Positions 42,726 through 54,337 are shown, counted from the first letter of the stretch. The stretch is 64,000 bases of DNA from Manduca sexta (GCF_014839805.1 NC_051117.1:6324001-6388000), one strand, 5' to 3'. Notes: generated by a model from the letters alone, not told the origin. Numbers and translations are program-made.

Positions 42726-44250
42726 TATTGTTCCACATTTAATATTGACTAGATAGTTAGAATGTTACTCAATGAACCGTAATATGTCCTCGAACTTTCA
42801 CTTATAAATACTTGAAACAACAATAGTTCATTTAATTGCTCCCTTCAATTGAATTGTTAACTGACGGATTAAGTGTAAGGCTATATTTACACTTACGTGT
42901 ACGATATAAAAATATAAAGCCGTGTGCACTGAAATATTGCATAAAATTAATTAATCAAAAATCTTTTCCTATTTGTCTTACATTACAGCATTTTCAAAAG
43001 GTAAAATACTAATTAATGATTGTAATAACTAAATATGAAGTCGTTAGAAAAAAATAATATTTCATACACCTGGTAATACGCTGTGTCGTTCGTACTGGAC
43101 TGTAATAATATTTTTCACCAAAAACAGAGTAACACCAGAATTAATTTTTGACTATAATATTAATAGGTTTTTCTTGGGAAATATAAGTAGCAAGTGTATT
43201 AAATTAAAATTACATTGAAGAAAACGATTATGACTTATTAATCTTAAAAATAACTAACAAAATATAAGTTTAATAATATTATGAAACTTATAATATAATA
43301 TATTATATAATATAAAAAAAATCGGAAAACGTGCACAATTACGTACACTGTTTATACTCTTAATTATATCAAAACAACTTTTTTAAATTTGGCAATTTAT
43401 TGACAAACATATCCCACAAATGGTATTAGTATGCAAGTTGATATGCAGAATGAGAAAAGTATGAATTGTAGATAAAGAGAGCAACTCACTCTCTCTCTTC
43501 TCTCCCACTAACCCTTTCCCGCTTTAACAATAACAGAACATATAATTGAGCGTACGGAATATTAGGAATGGAATTGGTGAATTCATTCGGGTTTTAGAAC
43601 CTCTAGAGGGGCCCCTTTCTGCCCCCCTTTGGCGACGCTCTTCGTACTTATGTGTTATGTCGGGTTCTTTTTGGAAAATATCGCCCCTAGCCTCTGTAAA
43701 ATACAGACAAAAGAATTACAAGAACGAAGATTTAAATACAAAGATATCCTTGTATTTAACAAATGCTAGTGATATGAAAATCCGCAAGCGTTCGCGTGCC
43801 TTGACCCCTCGTCTTTCGAACTGTTTGTTATTTATTCCACGAACGTTGTCCTGACTAAATCCTTACCATATGGTATATCTTCTTTATTGATTTTTAAAAG
43901 GTATTTCTTGTAATAAATAGTTAACAATTATTTATTTTTAAGACAACAAAATAGATTACAATTAATACGTTATACTACTAAGATATGTGCATATAAGGTG
44001 TTCTAGATTGCAGTCAGTATTAAGCGACAATTTAAGTTTAAATAGTTAAGCTCTGGGAGTTTATACTTATATATTTAAATAGTACGTTATTTTATTTGTA
44101 TATTCATTGTTATTAGCAATATCTTAGTCTGTTAGGTGTCTTCTATAGGGAGTGTGGGTAAGTATACCTTGTCTATGTTTTCATCGAGCAGAAGCGTGTA
44201 ATTAATTCGTGGTCCCATTTGTAAGACATTACTATATGAATGTATTTGAC
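42726..44250. other. Non-coding stretch with one 102-codon frame
   Basis: A plus-strand frame at 43546-43854 opens with a GTG after a pyrimidine-rich run (CTCACTCTCTCTCTTCTCTC). It includes an unusual GC-rich GAGGGGCCCCTTTCTGCCCC. No domain was recognised; a decayed repeat or gene remnant is likelier than a gene. Confidence 0.3.
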
Positions 44251-44251
44251 T

Positions 44252-44402
44252 TTTCAACAAAAACGCAACAGCACTTCCCATTGCTTAGTGGTAGAAACAA
44301 ACAATGGTTCAATTTCAAGAACAAATTACTAATAACGTGTATGAGTAAACATTTCAAACAAAAACGCAGTCTTATCATCGCTTAGCGGCAGAAACAAACA
44401 AT
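44252..44402. repeat. Direct repeat, ~52-bp unit 100 bp apart
   Basis: TTTCAACAAAAACGCAACAG ... TTGCTTAGTGGTAGAAACAA (44252-44304) recurs as TTTCAAACAAAAACGCAGTC ... TCGCTTAGCGGCAGAAACAA (44352-44402). Divergence is moderate. Confidence 0.6.
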
Positions 44403-44804
44403 CCATTGGTTGGTATCTCATGAGGGTCCAAACAAAAAAATGATATTTCGTCCATCAATAGCTGCTCTGTGCTCGTTCTAGCGTCACTTATAAAATTATA
44501 TTAGTTCAGGTTACATACAAGAAACCTAGTTAATATCAACGTCATTTGTTATTCATGAAGCGTAATTAGGGTCGAACGTCGGGTCAAAGAAAGTCAACAG
44601 AATCTTGGTTAATGCATTAATATAATGAAACTTTTTACTGTTTCCATGTGTGGGGCATCTCATTCCGTTTTGTAATGGGTTTTTTGCAAATACACTCAGC
44701 AGCTACGAATATTATCCAAAAATAACGAGAAGTCGAATTAATAAGTCAATGTCATCTTTGAGTTGAATCTCAAGTAGACATAGTTTAAAAGACACATCTA
44801 AGAC

Positions 44805-45048
44805 TTTTAAAATTTCTGTGTGTATTCTTTGTGAATTATCGCTTGTTTTAACAGTGAAGGAAAATATCGTGAGGAAACTTGCATACCCGAGAAGTTCTCT
44901 ATATGAATTTTGAGGGTGTGTGAAGTCCACCAATCCGCAGTAGCCCAGCGTGGTGGATTAAGGCCATATCCCTTCTTAGTAGTAGAGGAGGCCCGTGCCT
45001 AGCAGTGGGACAGTATACCTATATAATACAGGGCTGATATTATTGTTA
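44805..45048 (+). mobile_element. SINE-A, 5'-truncated
   Basis: It begins in the body at TGTGTATTCTTTGTGAATTA and continues GTGAAGGAAAATATCGTGAG, CAATCCGCAGTAGCCCAGCG and ATAATACAGGGCTGATATTA. It is the first of a run of SINEs in the same orientation that reaches 46500. Confidence 0.75.
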
Positions 45049-45184
45049 TATATTATTAAAACTATCGGCCCCAGAAAACCTAACTTCATTGCACAATTTC
45101 TACACGGGGTGATCAAATCTATGATCGCTTGATTTGCAACCGGGGTTATCGAAATGAAATCTACACTATACAGATCAAAAGTAC

Positions 45185-45460
45185 ACGATTGCCTAGTTGG
45201 GAATGGAACATGATACAAAGATCTGCAGGTTCAAATCTCAACGCACACATCTCTGACTTTTCGAAGTTTAGATATTATTTATTATTATCGTAGGATTTAA
45301 TGGTGAAAGAAAACGTGAAGAAATCTACATACCTAAAAAATCTTCATAAGAATTGTGAAAGTATGTGGACTAAGACCTAATCCCTCCCAATAGTAGAGGC
45401 CCGTGTCCAGCAGTGAGCAGTATATTATACAGGGCTAAAATTATTATAATGAATATTATG
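45185..45460 (+). mobile_element. SINE-A copy, diverged
   Basis: The head GATTGCCTAGTTGGGAATGG and the B box TGCAGGTTCAAATCTC are clear. The body is shortened and AT-enriched (ATTATTTATTATTATCGTAG inserted). It ends CAGGGCTAAAATTATTATA. Confidence 0.7.
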
Positions 45461-45473
45461 TGTATGTATATGA

Positions 45474-45715
45474 CTGCCTATGTGGCGTAGTTGTACTGCA
45501 TGCGCGGTACAGCAGCGCTCTGAGGTCCTGGGATCGAATCCCGGGTCGGGCAAAGTGATATTTGGTTGTTTTGCTCAGTATCAGTTCGGAGTCTGGAATT
45601 TGTGTGCGATATGGCGATACGCTCGACCCCTATCACATCATGGGATGGAACACACGTGGCGAAAAATGGTGGCGTGGCGAATAATGGTACAAACACTTAG
45701 GGGATAAATGCGTGA
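45474..45715 (+). mobile_element. SINE-B copy
   Basis: The tRNA-like head is CCTATGTGGCGTAGTTGTAC with B box GGGATCGAATCCCGGGTCGG. The body is GCTCAGTATCAGTTCGGAGT, GCGATATGGCGATACGCTCG and CATCATGGGATGGAACACAC, ending GGGGATAAATGCGTGATG. A direct GGCGAAAAATGGTGGCGTGG duplication is in the 3' part. Confidence 0.85.
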
Positions 45716-45999
45716 TGTCTTTATTTGTTTTGAATATTATATATTGTCCTACTTAACCTAATAATAAGAAAACTAGCGCCTGAACACATCGCCATTTCGT
45801 TTAGACAAACCGAATTAGAAAGTCGATAACATTGGACATTATCAACTCATCGCACACAGACAACACTGACCTTTCATTGGATGTGAAAGTGCGGAGTTTA
45901 GGCCGACGTAAACGAGTTAATTAACACGTACTTATATAAAACGAAATTGGTGAAAATGACAACACCTATAAAGCCCGAGTTTTACTGTTAAGGGCATTT

Positions 46000-46180
46000 G
46001 TGAGAGTCTATGTACCACCGCAATGTCTTTTTCTGCCGTCAAGCAGCAGTGTGAAGTCACTGTTGTGTTCCGATTTGAAGGATATTGTAGCCGATGTAAT
46101 TACTGGACATAAGACTTAACATTTCATGTCTTAGGATTGCATGCGCAGTGGAATACCAAACAATACTTTGTAATTCAAGA
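46000..46180 (+). mobile_element. SINE-D copy, 3'-incomplete
   Basis: TGTACCACCGCAATGTCTTT, CTGCCGTCAAGCAGCAGTGT, GGATATTGTAGCCGATGTAA, ACTGGACATAAGACTTAACA and GGAATACCAAACAATACTTT match the family order. The A-tail end is not present. Confidence 0.7.
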
Positions 46181-46324
46181 TGGTCGAATACAAGGACGGG
46201 AAACAAAAATTATGACTGGATTTTTCATCCTAAAAATTACTCTCGCAGTTTGGAGTCAGGAAGTCAGCAGTGATACCCCCGTGACTTGGAAGCATTTAAA
46301 GTCGTTGGTCTTGAATTTTACTGA

Positions 46325-46500
46325 GCATGACATTTTGGTTGCTTAGTGGCATACTGCTCTGAGTTCGAATCCCGGGTTGGATAGTGATATTAAGTTTTTT
46401 GAGTATCAGACCGGAGTCTGAAATTCGTGCCTGATATAGCTACAAGCTGGTCTATCAGCCTATGGCATAGATGGCGAAAAGTGAGGTCATCCATCACCTC
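46325..46500 (+). mobile_element. SINE-B copy, diverged
   Basis: It shows the B box GAGTTCGAATCCCGGGTTGG, then GAGTATCAGACCGGAGTCTG, ATTCGTGCCTGATATAGCTA and GGCGAAAAGTGAGG. The 82- and 61-codon ORFs over it are not genes. Confidence 0.65.
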
Positions 46501-46790
46501 TGGCCACCCCTTAAAGCGGGATGTATGTTTGTTTATAACATTTCCTCGATTCATGCAAATGAAGATAGCATGCTCACATCTACTAAGACATAAAACAAAC
46601 ATTAATATGTAATGACGAGATTTTCTCACGGCATTCACTCGTCAGCACAGCGTTTGTAGTTCACTTATAATTGGTTTCGTTGAATCTTTCAATTATTTTG
46701 CACGAATACATGTCATTAGATTGATGTATAACTTTCAATGTTGTGTAATGTCTGTAATGTTTTAGGTTTAAATAAAAACTTTATTTATAT

Positions 46791-46911
46791 AAGATGTATT
46801 AAATAATCTAACAGTTATAAATCATTAAATCATATTATTTATTATTTAAATCTTATTGAAATCATAAGAAGTATTAAAATAAACTAACAGTTGTAAATCT
46901 TTAAATCATAT
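46791..46911. repeat. Tandem duplication, ~75-bp unit
   Basis: AAGATGTATTAAATAATCTA ACAGTTATAAATCATTAAAT (46791-46832) recurs at 46866 as AAGAAGTATTAAAATAAACTAACAGTTGTAAATC, also ending TTAAATCATA. It is AT-rich and non-coding. Confidence 0.55.
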
Positions 46912-47264
46912 AAATAGATCGTCCGTTAAGTTTAATCTACGCATTTTTTACATTTTCGAAAATTATATTAGATCGAATTATGGGCAAGAAAATAAGTGTA
47001 TCATTTATATATGCAGAAGATCAGTATAAAAAATACACACAATTATTTTGTACGTATATTCCACTAGGACAGGTATGGCCTATCTTTACTGGTTAACGTG
47101 CCATTATTTACAAAAAAAAAATATATATGCTCTGTAACGTGTCATCTAGGAACAGCTCTATCTATCCGAGTACCTTTTTATAACGATTTTTTTATGACCT
47201 ATGTTTTTTTTTATCGGCGTTCGGCAAAGTGTGTTTACCGCACCTGATAAGCGAAGTGAAGCCC

Positions 47265-47519
47265 AAAGAAAGATACATATATATATGTAAAAATGAATCC
47301 CTATTTCCCTTGGTCACGCCATCACGCGTGAACTGCTGGACCGATTTCACAATTTTTTTGTTGTTATGTTTGTTATTGTCAGGAGATGAAAAAATATTAT
47401 CAAAAAATTGCGCGGAAATGTCAATTGTTTGAAATAACTGTCAGCGATTGACAGAATGCGCGCTGCAAAATCATAGTTAAGACGGGACAACGTCTGTCGG
47501 GTCAACTAGTATACAATGT
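47265..47519 (+). mobile_element. Helitron-like 3' end (second type)
   Basis: The body includes CACGCGTGAACTGCTGGACC and GATTTCACAATTTTTTTG. The 3' end shows AGACG-ggacaa-CGTCT, a 5-bp stem hairpin, followed after TGTCGGGTCAA by a terminal CTAG and a T (47516-47520). A hairpin about a dozen bases before CTAG/T is the Helitron 3' signature. A 5' TC end was not located. Confidence 0.5.
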
Positions 47520-47520
47520 T

Positions 47521-48604
47521 TGGCATATTGCTCGCGTGCCCGAATTATTACTATATTGGTTCACCATGTACTAGAAACATGGGTGAAATTTTCGGAGATC
47601 GTGTCACAATAGCAAATTAACGTAACCATTCATGATATAACAGCTGTAACAAAACGCACATTGTAGTACATGTTTAACAATGCCTGTGTAACATTACGTC
47701 ACAATAGGACACGGTTTGTGACAAATTGGACGCAACTCACCTCCAATTATAACTAACAAGGCGTGAAAATGGGTTATAAAAATATATACTGTAATTAGAA
47801 TTAATTAAACCGAAAAAATATTTAAAATACAATAAACTAAAATAGCGTGTTTTTTATTTTATTTTTGAACGCAAAGGTATGTTAAATTAAAAAGAATTAC
47901 GCCTCTGAAATTCATAATTTCGTCATCAAAATGTTTACAAAGTATCTTAATTATTATAACTATTAATACCATCTTTAATATGTTGAATAAATATCTCTAA
48001 GTCGTAAATGTAAAGTTACTGTACTTTCTAAGTTATAAACGTACTCTTACTTCAAATATTATCGCAATCATCATTTTATCATAATCATAAATATGTAAAT
48101 TTATTTCTTTACCAGAAAGCCGACAAAACAGCCACGTTAATAGTTAACATTTAACTTTAAATATATAAGGATTTTCTTAAAGACTATTAAGCTCTACAAA
48201 TGGTTCTACCATAAAATAATTAATTAAATTGCAAAAATGTTGAATTATGTTGTCCACACCTTCCCACATGTCGCACATACCAAGATTTATCTCTTATAAT
48301 TAAGGCAATCGGGAAGTGCATGCTTCGAGACAATTTAACAAAAAACAATAATTTGGTTTTACTTACCGTTGTAACCAAGGTCACCCAAAGGTCATATTGA
48401 TTCAATTATTCAATTGGTACAGGAAGTCGGCCTGCATTTTTGTTACAATTTATTATAACCGGTTTGATATGTTCTAGAATTAATGGTGTTCATATAGGAA
48501 TGTAATATATTGTTACTTTTAATTCAAATTTGTGGTTTTAGAGAGGTTTAAGTTTCTAAGAATAGTAGAAATTGAATTGTGTAAGAAATTTTTACTTTGT
48601 GCAT
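47521..48604. other. AT-rich non-coding stretch
   Basis: No gene or shared repeat was recognised. Confidence 0.4.
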
Positions 48605-48885
48605 AATGATAGAGATAGCCTAGTTGGGTGTGGAACGGACTGCCGAATGTTCGAAGGGTCTAATCCCAAGGGTTCACACCTCTGACTTTTCTAAAATTAT
48701 GTGTGTATTCTTAGTGAATTATCGCGTACTTCCGTCCCATGATGTAATATGAGGCTATCGCCATGTCAGACACAAATTCCACACTTCGGCTTGATTCCCG
48801 AAATACTATCCGATTTGGGAATCGAACCCGAAATCTCAGCCCTGCAGTCGTATTGTAAAACAACTACTCCACTGAGAAAGTCATA
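48605..48885. mobile_element. SINE-A 5' half fused to an inverted SINE-B
   Basis: 48605-48727 is a plus-strand SINE-A head (GATAGCCTAGTTGGGTGTGG, GTGTATTCTTAGTGAATTAT). At TCCGTCCCATGATG (48731) it switches to minus-strand SINE-B (GCTATCGCCATGTCAGACAC, GGGAATCGAACCCGAAATCT). No tail of SINE-A intervenes. Confidence 0.7.
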
Positions 48886-49621
48886 CTATCATTTATTGAA
48901 TATATTTTGGCTTTAATGTATTTTTACACATTTCTCCTTCATTCGTATTTACACATAATTTCAATAGAAAGCGTTGTGTGTGCTCATTAGATAAACCAAA
49001 CAGACTAATATTACAATATGAAAGTAAAAGTTTTATTAAAAGAACAGTTGTATAATATACAGTGTTATTAGTAAGCCATTAATGTATCTATACAAAAATA
49101 CATCTACAACATATTGTTATACTTTTGTACGTTATTTACTATTGGACCCTTAGACCAAATATATCATAAATAAGAATATAATTTATTTCAGATTATATAA
49201 TCTATAGAAAAATTATTGTTGTTACATTTGCTGAAGTTAGTTGAAAATTAAATTAAATTAAGAGTTAAGTAGGTACATTTAAAAAGGTTACATTTAAAAA
49301 ATGTATTGAACTAAACTAGCTATAACTATTTATTTATATAGTTGAGCCGTTTCATCTATTTACCAAATGGGAAAACAAATTCAGCTTGCCATAACATTTT
49401 GCATGTTAATAATCTTCTGATAAATTAAAATATTTTAATTTTTTTAATCGAATGAATATATTGAAATAGAATTAAAATAAAAACAAATCTTCTAAAATTT
49501 GATGAGTAATAGACTCCGTTTGAATATTTAGTACAAAATATTGAACATTATCTGTTTGATATTACTGCCTACTGAAAATATCAATGGCAAAGGTCTATAT
49601 ACTTAACATGACAAAGTTTTT
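48886..49621. other. AT-rich non-coding stretch
   Basis: Nothing was recognised. Confidence 0.4.
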
Positions 49622-49806
49622 GCTCGTGACTCCGCCCGTGTAAAAAAGTTTTCCGAGATAAAACTCCCGTTGTATTTTTCTGGGATAAAAGTAGCCTATA
49701 ACAGCTTCCTATGAATGAGAAATTTAAAAAAGTGGTTCAGTAGTTCCTGAGATAAACGTTCAATTAAATAAACAAGCTCCTCAGCTTTATATAATAGTAT
49801 AGATTT
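49622..49806 (-). mobile_element. Hel-E-related short copy
   Basis: On the minus strand it starts A/TCTATACTATTATATAAAGC, then TGAGGAGCTTGTT, a CTCAGGAACTACTGAACCAC block, AGGCTACTTTTATCCCAG and ACACGGGCGGAGTCACGAGC. The final CTAG is decayed. It links the Hel-E head with the GGCTACTTTTATCCC body seen in Rep-L. Confidence 0.6.
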
Positions 49807-49907
49807 CATCTACCGATCCTGACTGTAGAAGATGCAGGGTTTGAGGGTAGGGAGTGTCCTAATATTATTTCTCAGACCTTTGCAAGTATTTAAATAGATA
49901 TACAATA

Positions 49908-50227
49908 ATAATAATATCAGCCCTGTATTATATACTTGCCCACTGCTGTGCACGGGCCTCCTCTACTACTGAGAGCGATTAGGCCTTAGTCCACCACGCT
50001 GGCCTAGTGCGGATTGGTAGACTTCAAACACCTTCGAAATTCCTATAGAGAACTTCTCAGATGTGCAGGTTTCCTCACGATGTTTTCCTTCACCGTTAAA
50101 GCGAACGATAAATTCACAAAGAATAAACACATGATTTTAGAACAGTCAGAGGTTTGTGCCCTTGAGATTTGAACCTGCGGACATTCGTCTCGGCAGTCCG
50201 TTCCACACCCAACTAAGCTATCGCCGC
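49908..50227 (-). mobile_element. SINE-A, full length
   Basis: It runs from AATAATAATAATATCAGCCC to CCCAACTAAGCTATCGCCGC with every family block present, including GATTTGAACCTGCGGACATT (reverse of the B box). It is close to the family consensus by eye and so relatively young. Confidence 0.9.
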
Positions 50228-50628
50228 TTTAAATGGATGCTATTAATGAATATACGCGAGGGTAGAGTAGTCTCTGAATATGATTTTGCAGATCTTTGTA
50301 AACATTTGAATTAGGTGATATTAATGACTATCTATTAATAGTAGGGCAAGAGTGTCGGTTTTCCTTTTGAAACTTCTTACTCTTGGACAGTCACTCTACG
50401 GTATTCATGAAACAACTATAACCTTAATATGAGATGTTTCGAGGAAGACTGAATCATTTGAACCGTATTAAACTCCGTTAAACTAACCGGAATTTGTCAA
50501 GTAATGACTGGCATTCGGGTTAACAAACGAGAATAATATGTTACATTTATATACAATTTGTTTTAAATGAAAATAGTTGTACTCAATATTTTACAAGCTC
50601 ATTTTAACCTTAAGCCTTTTCTAACAGG
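50228..50628. other. Non-coding stretch
   Basis: Nothing was recognised. Confidence 0.4.
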
Positions 50629-50748
50629 CCGGCACAATTGTGTCGACTGTCAAGGGCTAATCATCTCTCGTCAGTCGATACTCTATGACATCCCACAACA
50701 CTTACCATCAGGTGAAGTGTTAAGTCACTTTTCCTTGCCTGTAACAAA
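50629..50748 (+). mobile_element. SINE-C, 3' half
   Basis: AACAGGCCGGCACAATTGTG, TCGACTGTCAAGGGCTAATC, ATCTCTCGTCAGTCGATACT, CTTACCATCAGGTGAAGTG and CCTTGCCTGTAACAAAAA. It is 5'-truncated. The 62-codon ORF is not a gene. Confidence 0.7.
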
Positions 50749-51297
50749 AACTTGAATCAATTTATATTTGAATTATCTTCGTTATTAATAACATTCCTTT
50801 AATCAACAGTAAAGTAAAATTAAAATGTTATATAAACTACTCTTTATATTATAGTTAATTCGTAATATTTTACTATGGTTAGTGTAATAATGTGATTTCT
50901 AGTGGAAATAGAAACTTTAGAAAGACCTATCTGATAAATAATATTTCATTTTGTTGATCACTAATGTTGATTATTAAAATTTTGCTACAAATTTCTTTTA
51001 ACAAGGCTCTTAAATTATACATTTCCTTTCATTTCGAGGAATACCTCTACATGATTCCCCGTTAAATGATATGGAATTTGGAATTTGCTGCACGACTTAC
51101 ATTCACCATGACATGAAATTACAATAACACGAGGAAAAGCTAATAAATTCTTACTAAAACATTAAGTAGAAATTGTTTTAATGTCTGTCTAAGCATTTAA
51201 GAAAGCAAGTCGTTAGAACAATGATATTTGTAATACTAAATGGTTAACTACTGAAACAGGTATGTGGGTTGCATAGCGAAGTCTAAGAAAACTTATT
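50749..51297. other. AT-rich non-coding stretch
   Basis: Nothing was recognised. Confidence 0.4.
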
Positions 51298-51541
51298 TTT
51301 ATTTTTATGTGCACGCCGAAATAATCCCACTGCACCTGATGGTAAGTAGAATGAAGAATGTCGACTGACGAGAGATGATCACCCCTCGACAGTCGACACA
51401 ATTATGCCGGCCTGTTGAAACAGGATACACAGGCTGATCCCGGAACGCGACACTTACGTGGGTCACTATGGCGGGTTTTAACACCTTGTGTACAATGGTC
51501 GCTATCCGGTCGGATATAATATATGTACTACCAACAACCAT
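51298..51541 (-). mobile_element. SINE-C, near full length
   Basis: All blocks are present: CCCACTGCACCTGATGGTAA, GTCGACTGACGAGAGATGAT, CACCCCTCGACAGTCGACAC, AATTATGCCGGCCTGTTG, TGATCCCGGAACGCGACACT, GGTCACTATGGCGGGTTTTA and CGGATATAATATATGTACTA. The 62- and 78-codon minus ORFs are translations of it. Confidence 0.85.
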
Positions 51542-52554
51542 AAGGCTGTATTCAATTACCTATATTAATTAAAAAGATTTCATGACAATAATGGACAACT
51601 AATAAATATAGTGGACTAATCTTTTGTGTAACAATCTATTTTACTTGAATATTTAGCATGCATTATGTGAAGAGTGATATTTTCTTGCCTAGTGTCTAGT
51701 GAAAGGTTAATTTTACGTAATAGGTTAACTGAAATCAACAGTTTGACACATAAATTATGTTACCGTGTATGCATTAAAGGTGATTTTAGCTTTGTAAAGG
51801 TTGTTTGTAAGATTTACTTTAAGTTTATTAGCACAGAGGTGACAGCCATTGGATAATCACTATATTTCCGCTATAGTTATTCATTTTGGAGGGCCGTGGC
51901 TTGGGCTCATTGCTAGGTGGTGTAGTACTCCTGGTTCCCTAGTATCTCACCAGTGACCCTTTATTGAGGCACCTTTGAAGACTAACAAAGCATCTTACCT
52001 AACAAGAGTTTCATTAGGGACAGATTTTTTGGGTGCCCATTTTTTTGCACCTGAACAATATTGTCCAAGAAGGCCTTGGGTTCTAGCCCAAGAGGTTATC
52101 TATTCTACTGGTCTCGCGATGTTATTTGACCATCGGCTTATTGGTCTGCCTGTAATTGCCTATTTTCGGGGCCTGGTAGTCGGCCTCTAATACTTTGACT
52201 TTTGCTAGGCTACCATCAATTCAATAATACAAAAATCAAGTAGCTAATATAGGAGAAATAGCCTTTTGTACCAAAACCTACACGGAACATATTAATTGGT
52301 AATCGAATGTCTCGCAGTAACCTCAGAGTTTGACCTTGCCGAATTACGTTCAAATTGTATAACTCTGTACTTAATGGAGATCAACACGCACAACCCAAAC
52401 GTGGTATTATTTTATATATTGATTCTAATTCTTTGTGTATTTTAAAACAAAGGCGTGAGTGAGATATATTGAAAGATTGACCAGACATAATATAACCAAT
52501 TATTATGAGGAAAGTTGGTGAATCTAGCTACTTTATGTATTACTATGCGATTTT
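51542..52554. other. Non-coding stretch with a GC-richer block of unknown type
   Basis: 51885-52195 is less AT-rich (GGAGGGCCGTGGCTTGGGCT, TCGGGGCCTGGTAGTCGGCC). It contains CCTTGGGTTCTAGCCCAAGA, which resembles a degraded B box. It has a 71-codon frame (51975-52190) with no motif. A repeat with no second copy here is my best guess. Confidence 0.3.
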
Positions 52555-52757
52555 TTTTATACGGTAAGTAGAGTGGGGTCCAATAGATTGTCGACTAAAG
52601 AGAGATGATTACCCCTCGACAGTCAACATAATTATGCCGGCCTGTTAGACCCGCAATCTAGGCCAGGAACGCGATACATGTTGGCAACTTTGGCGGCTTT
52701 TGACTTTGCGTACGGTGGTCGCTATCCGGACGGATATAAATTCGTACCACCAGCAAA
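52555..52757 (-). mobile_element. SINE-C copy
   Basis: GGTCCAATAGATTGTCGACT, GATGATTACCCCTCGACAGT, ATAATTATGCCGGCCTGTTA and GTGGTCGCTATCCGGACGGA. It is directly followed by the Helitron-like element. Confidence 0.75.
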
Positions 52758-52792
52758 ATTACGTTAATTCATCACAAGATATAGTGCATTTA

Positions 52793-53698
52793 TCTATACT
52801 ATTATATAAAGCTGAAGAGTTTGTTTGTTTGTTTGTTTGTTTGTTTGTTTGTTTGGACGCGCTAATCTCAGGAACTACTAGTCCAAACTGAAAAATTCTT
52901 TTTGCGTTGGATAGCCCTTTGTTCGTGAACTGCTATAGGCTATATATCATCACGCTATGACCAATAGGAGCAGAGCAGTAACGGCTAATCTCAGGAACTA
53001 CCGGTTCGAACTAAAAAAATCATTTTGTATTGGATAGCCCTTTGTTCGTGAAGTGCTATAGGCTATATATCATCACGCTATGACCAATAGGAGCAGAGCA
53101 GTAACGGCTAATCTCAGAAACTAGGAGTTTGAACTGAATAATTATTTTTGTGTTGGATAGCCCTTTGTTCCTGGAATGCTATAGGCTATATATATCATCA
53201 CGCTATGCCCAATAGGAGCGGAGCAGTAATCGCTAATCTCAGGAACTACCGGTTCGAACTGAAAAAAATATTTTTGTGTTGGATAGCCCTTTGCTCCTGG
53301 AGTGCTATAGGTTTTATATCTTCACGCTATGACCAATAGGAGCGGAGCAGTAATGAAACATGATGCAAAAACAGGGACAATTTATTAGTTTTGAGAGCTT
53401 CTGTTGCGTGCGCTGCGTAAACGGTTAAAGTTATGCAACAATAATGTATGACGGGATTGTTCCTCTTAAAAAGTTCTACAAAAATATATCATAAAACAAA
53501 GTCCCCGCTGCATCGGCCTGCCCGAACGTGTTAAACTCAAAAACTACCCAACGTATTAGGATAAAATTTGGTATGGAGACAGTTTGAGACCCTGGGAAGA
53601 ACATAGGCTCCCGGGAAAATATATAGCGTGACTTTTATAACGGAAAACTTTAGCCCGAAAAACTTTATAACGCGGGCGGAGCCGCGGGCAAAAGCTAG
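52793..53698 (+). mobile_element. Non-autonomous Helitron-like element (906 bp) with four internal tandem units
   Basis: The 5' end is A/TCTATACTATTATATAAAG. A (GTTT)n run follows at 52820-52855. Four tandem units of about 123 bp start at 52862, 52985, 53108 and 53233, each with CTAATCTCAG(G/A)AACTA, TTGGATAGCCCTTTG and CAATAGGAGC(A/G)GAGCAGTAA. The 3' end has a CGCGG-gcggag-CCGCG hairpin (about 53670-53686), then GGCAAAAGCTAG and a T. A TC start, a hairpin shortly before a CTAG end, and insertion between A and T with no target duplication are the Helitron hallmarks. There is no Rep/helicase ORF. The 63-codon frames inside are not genes. Confidence 0.75.
52862..53352 (+). repeat. Four ~123-bp tandem units within the Helitron-like element
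   Basis: Unit starts are spaced 123, 123 and 125 bp. The fragment at 16674-16845 has only one unit, so the number of units varies between copies. Confidence 0.8.
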
Positions 53699-53699
53699 T

Positions 53700-54017
53700 T
53701 AAGATATAAGTATGATAATAAGCGATTCTTGGTATAAAGATCTATTTTTCGACTCCAAACACATCGGTAAAGAATACTCTTGGAAACATAACATACGACT
53801 CGCTCTGAATAACGGAAACCAAACGATTATATTTTATTACCACTAGCAGTTAACCAGTTCAGTGGCCAAATTATACTAAAACATAATAACGGGGCCTTAT
53901 TTCCAAAAACTGGTTCAATATGAACTAGGCTTTATGTCTAGACAGTTGATATATATTTCGATTCACACTTTCATGCCCTAATATCGAGGTTCCTGTGTTG
54001 ATGTGATAGTAATAAAT
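53700..54017. other. Non-coding stretch
   Basis: Nothing was recognised. Confidence 0.4.
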
Positions 54018-54337
54018 AATAATAATAATATCAGCCCTGTGTTATATACTTGCCCACTGCTGAGCATGGGCCTCCTCTATTACTGAGAGGGATTAAGGCC
54101 TTAGTCCACCACGCTGGCCTACTGCGGATTGGTAGACTTCACACACCTTCGAAATTCCTATAGAGAACTTCCCACATGTGCAGGATTCTTCACGATGTTT
54201 TCCTTCACCGTTAAAGCGAACGATAAATTCACAAAGAATACACACATAATTTTAGAAAAGTCAGAGCTGTGTGCCCTTGGGATTTGAATCTGCGGACATT
54301 CGTCTTGGCAGTCTATTCCACACCCAACTAGGCTAGT
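54018..54337 (-). mobile_element. SINE-A, nearly full length
   Basis: AATAATAATAATATCAGCCC to CACACCCAACTAGGCTAG. The last bases of the head (TCGCCGC) are missing or diverged. The other blocks are intact. Confidence 0.85.

Noticed and set aside
43270..43320. AT palindrome near TATAATATAATATATTATATAATAT as a hairpin gene
   Set aside because: Low-complexity AT repeats form such palindromes by chance.
43546..43854. 102-codon plus-strand ORF
   Set aside because: It begins with GTG, not ATG, has no domain, and holds a GC-rich run typical of a decayed repeat.
52862..53352. Tandem array as a satellite or coding repeat
   Set aside because: The four units lie inside a Helitron-like element and the frames are broken by stops.
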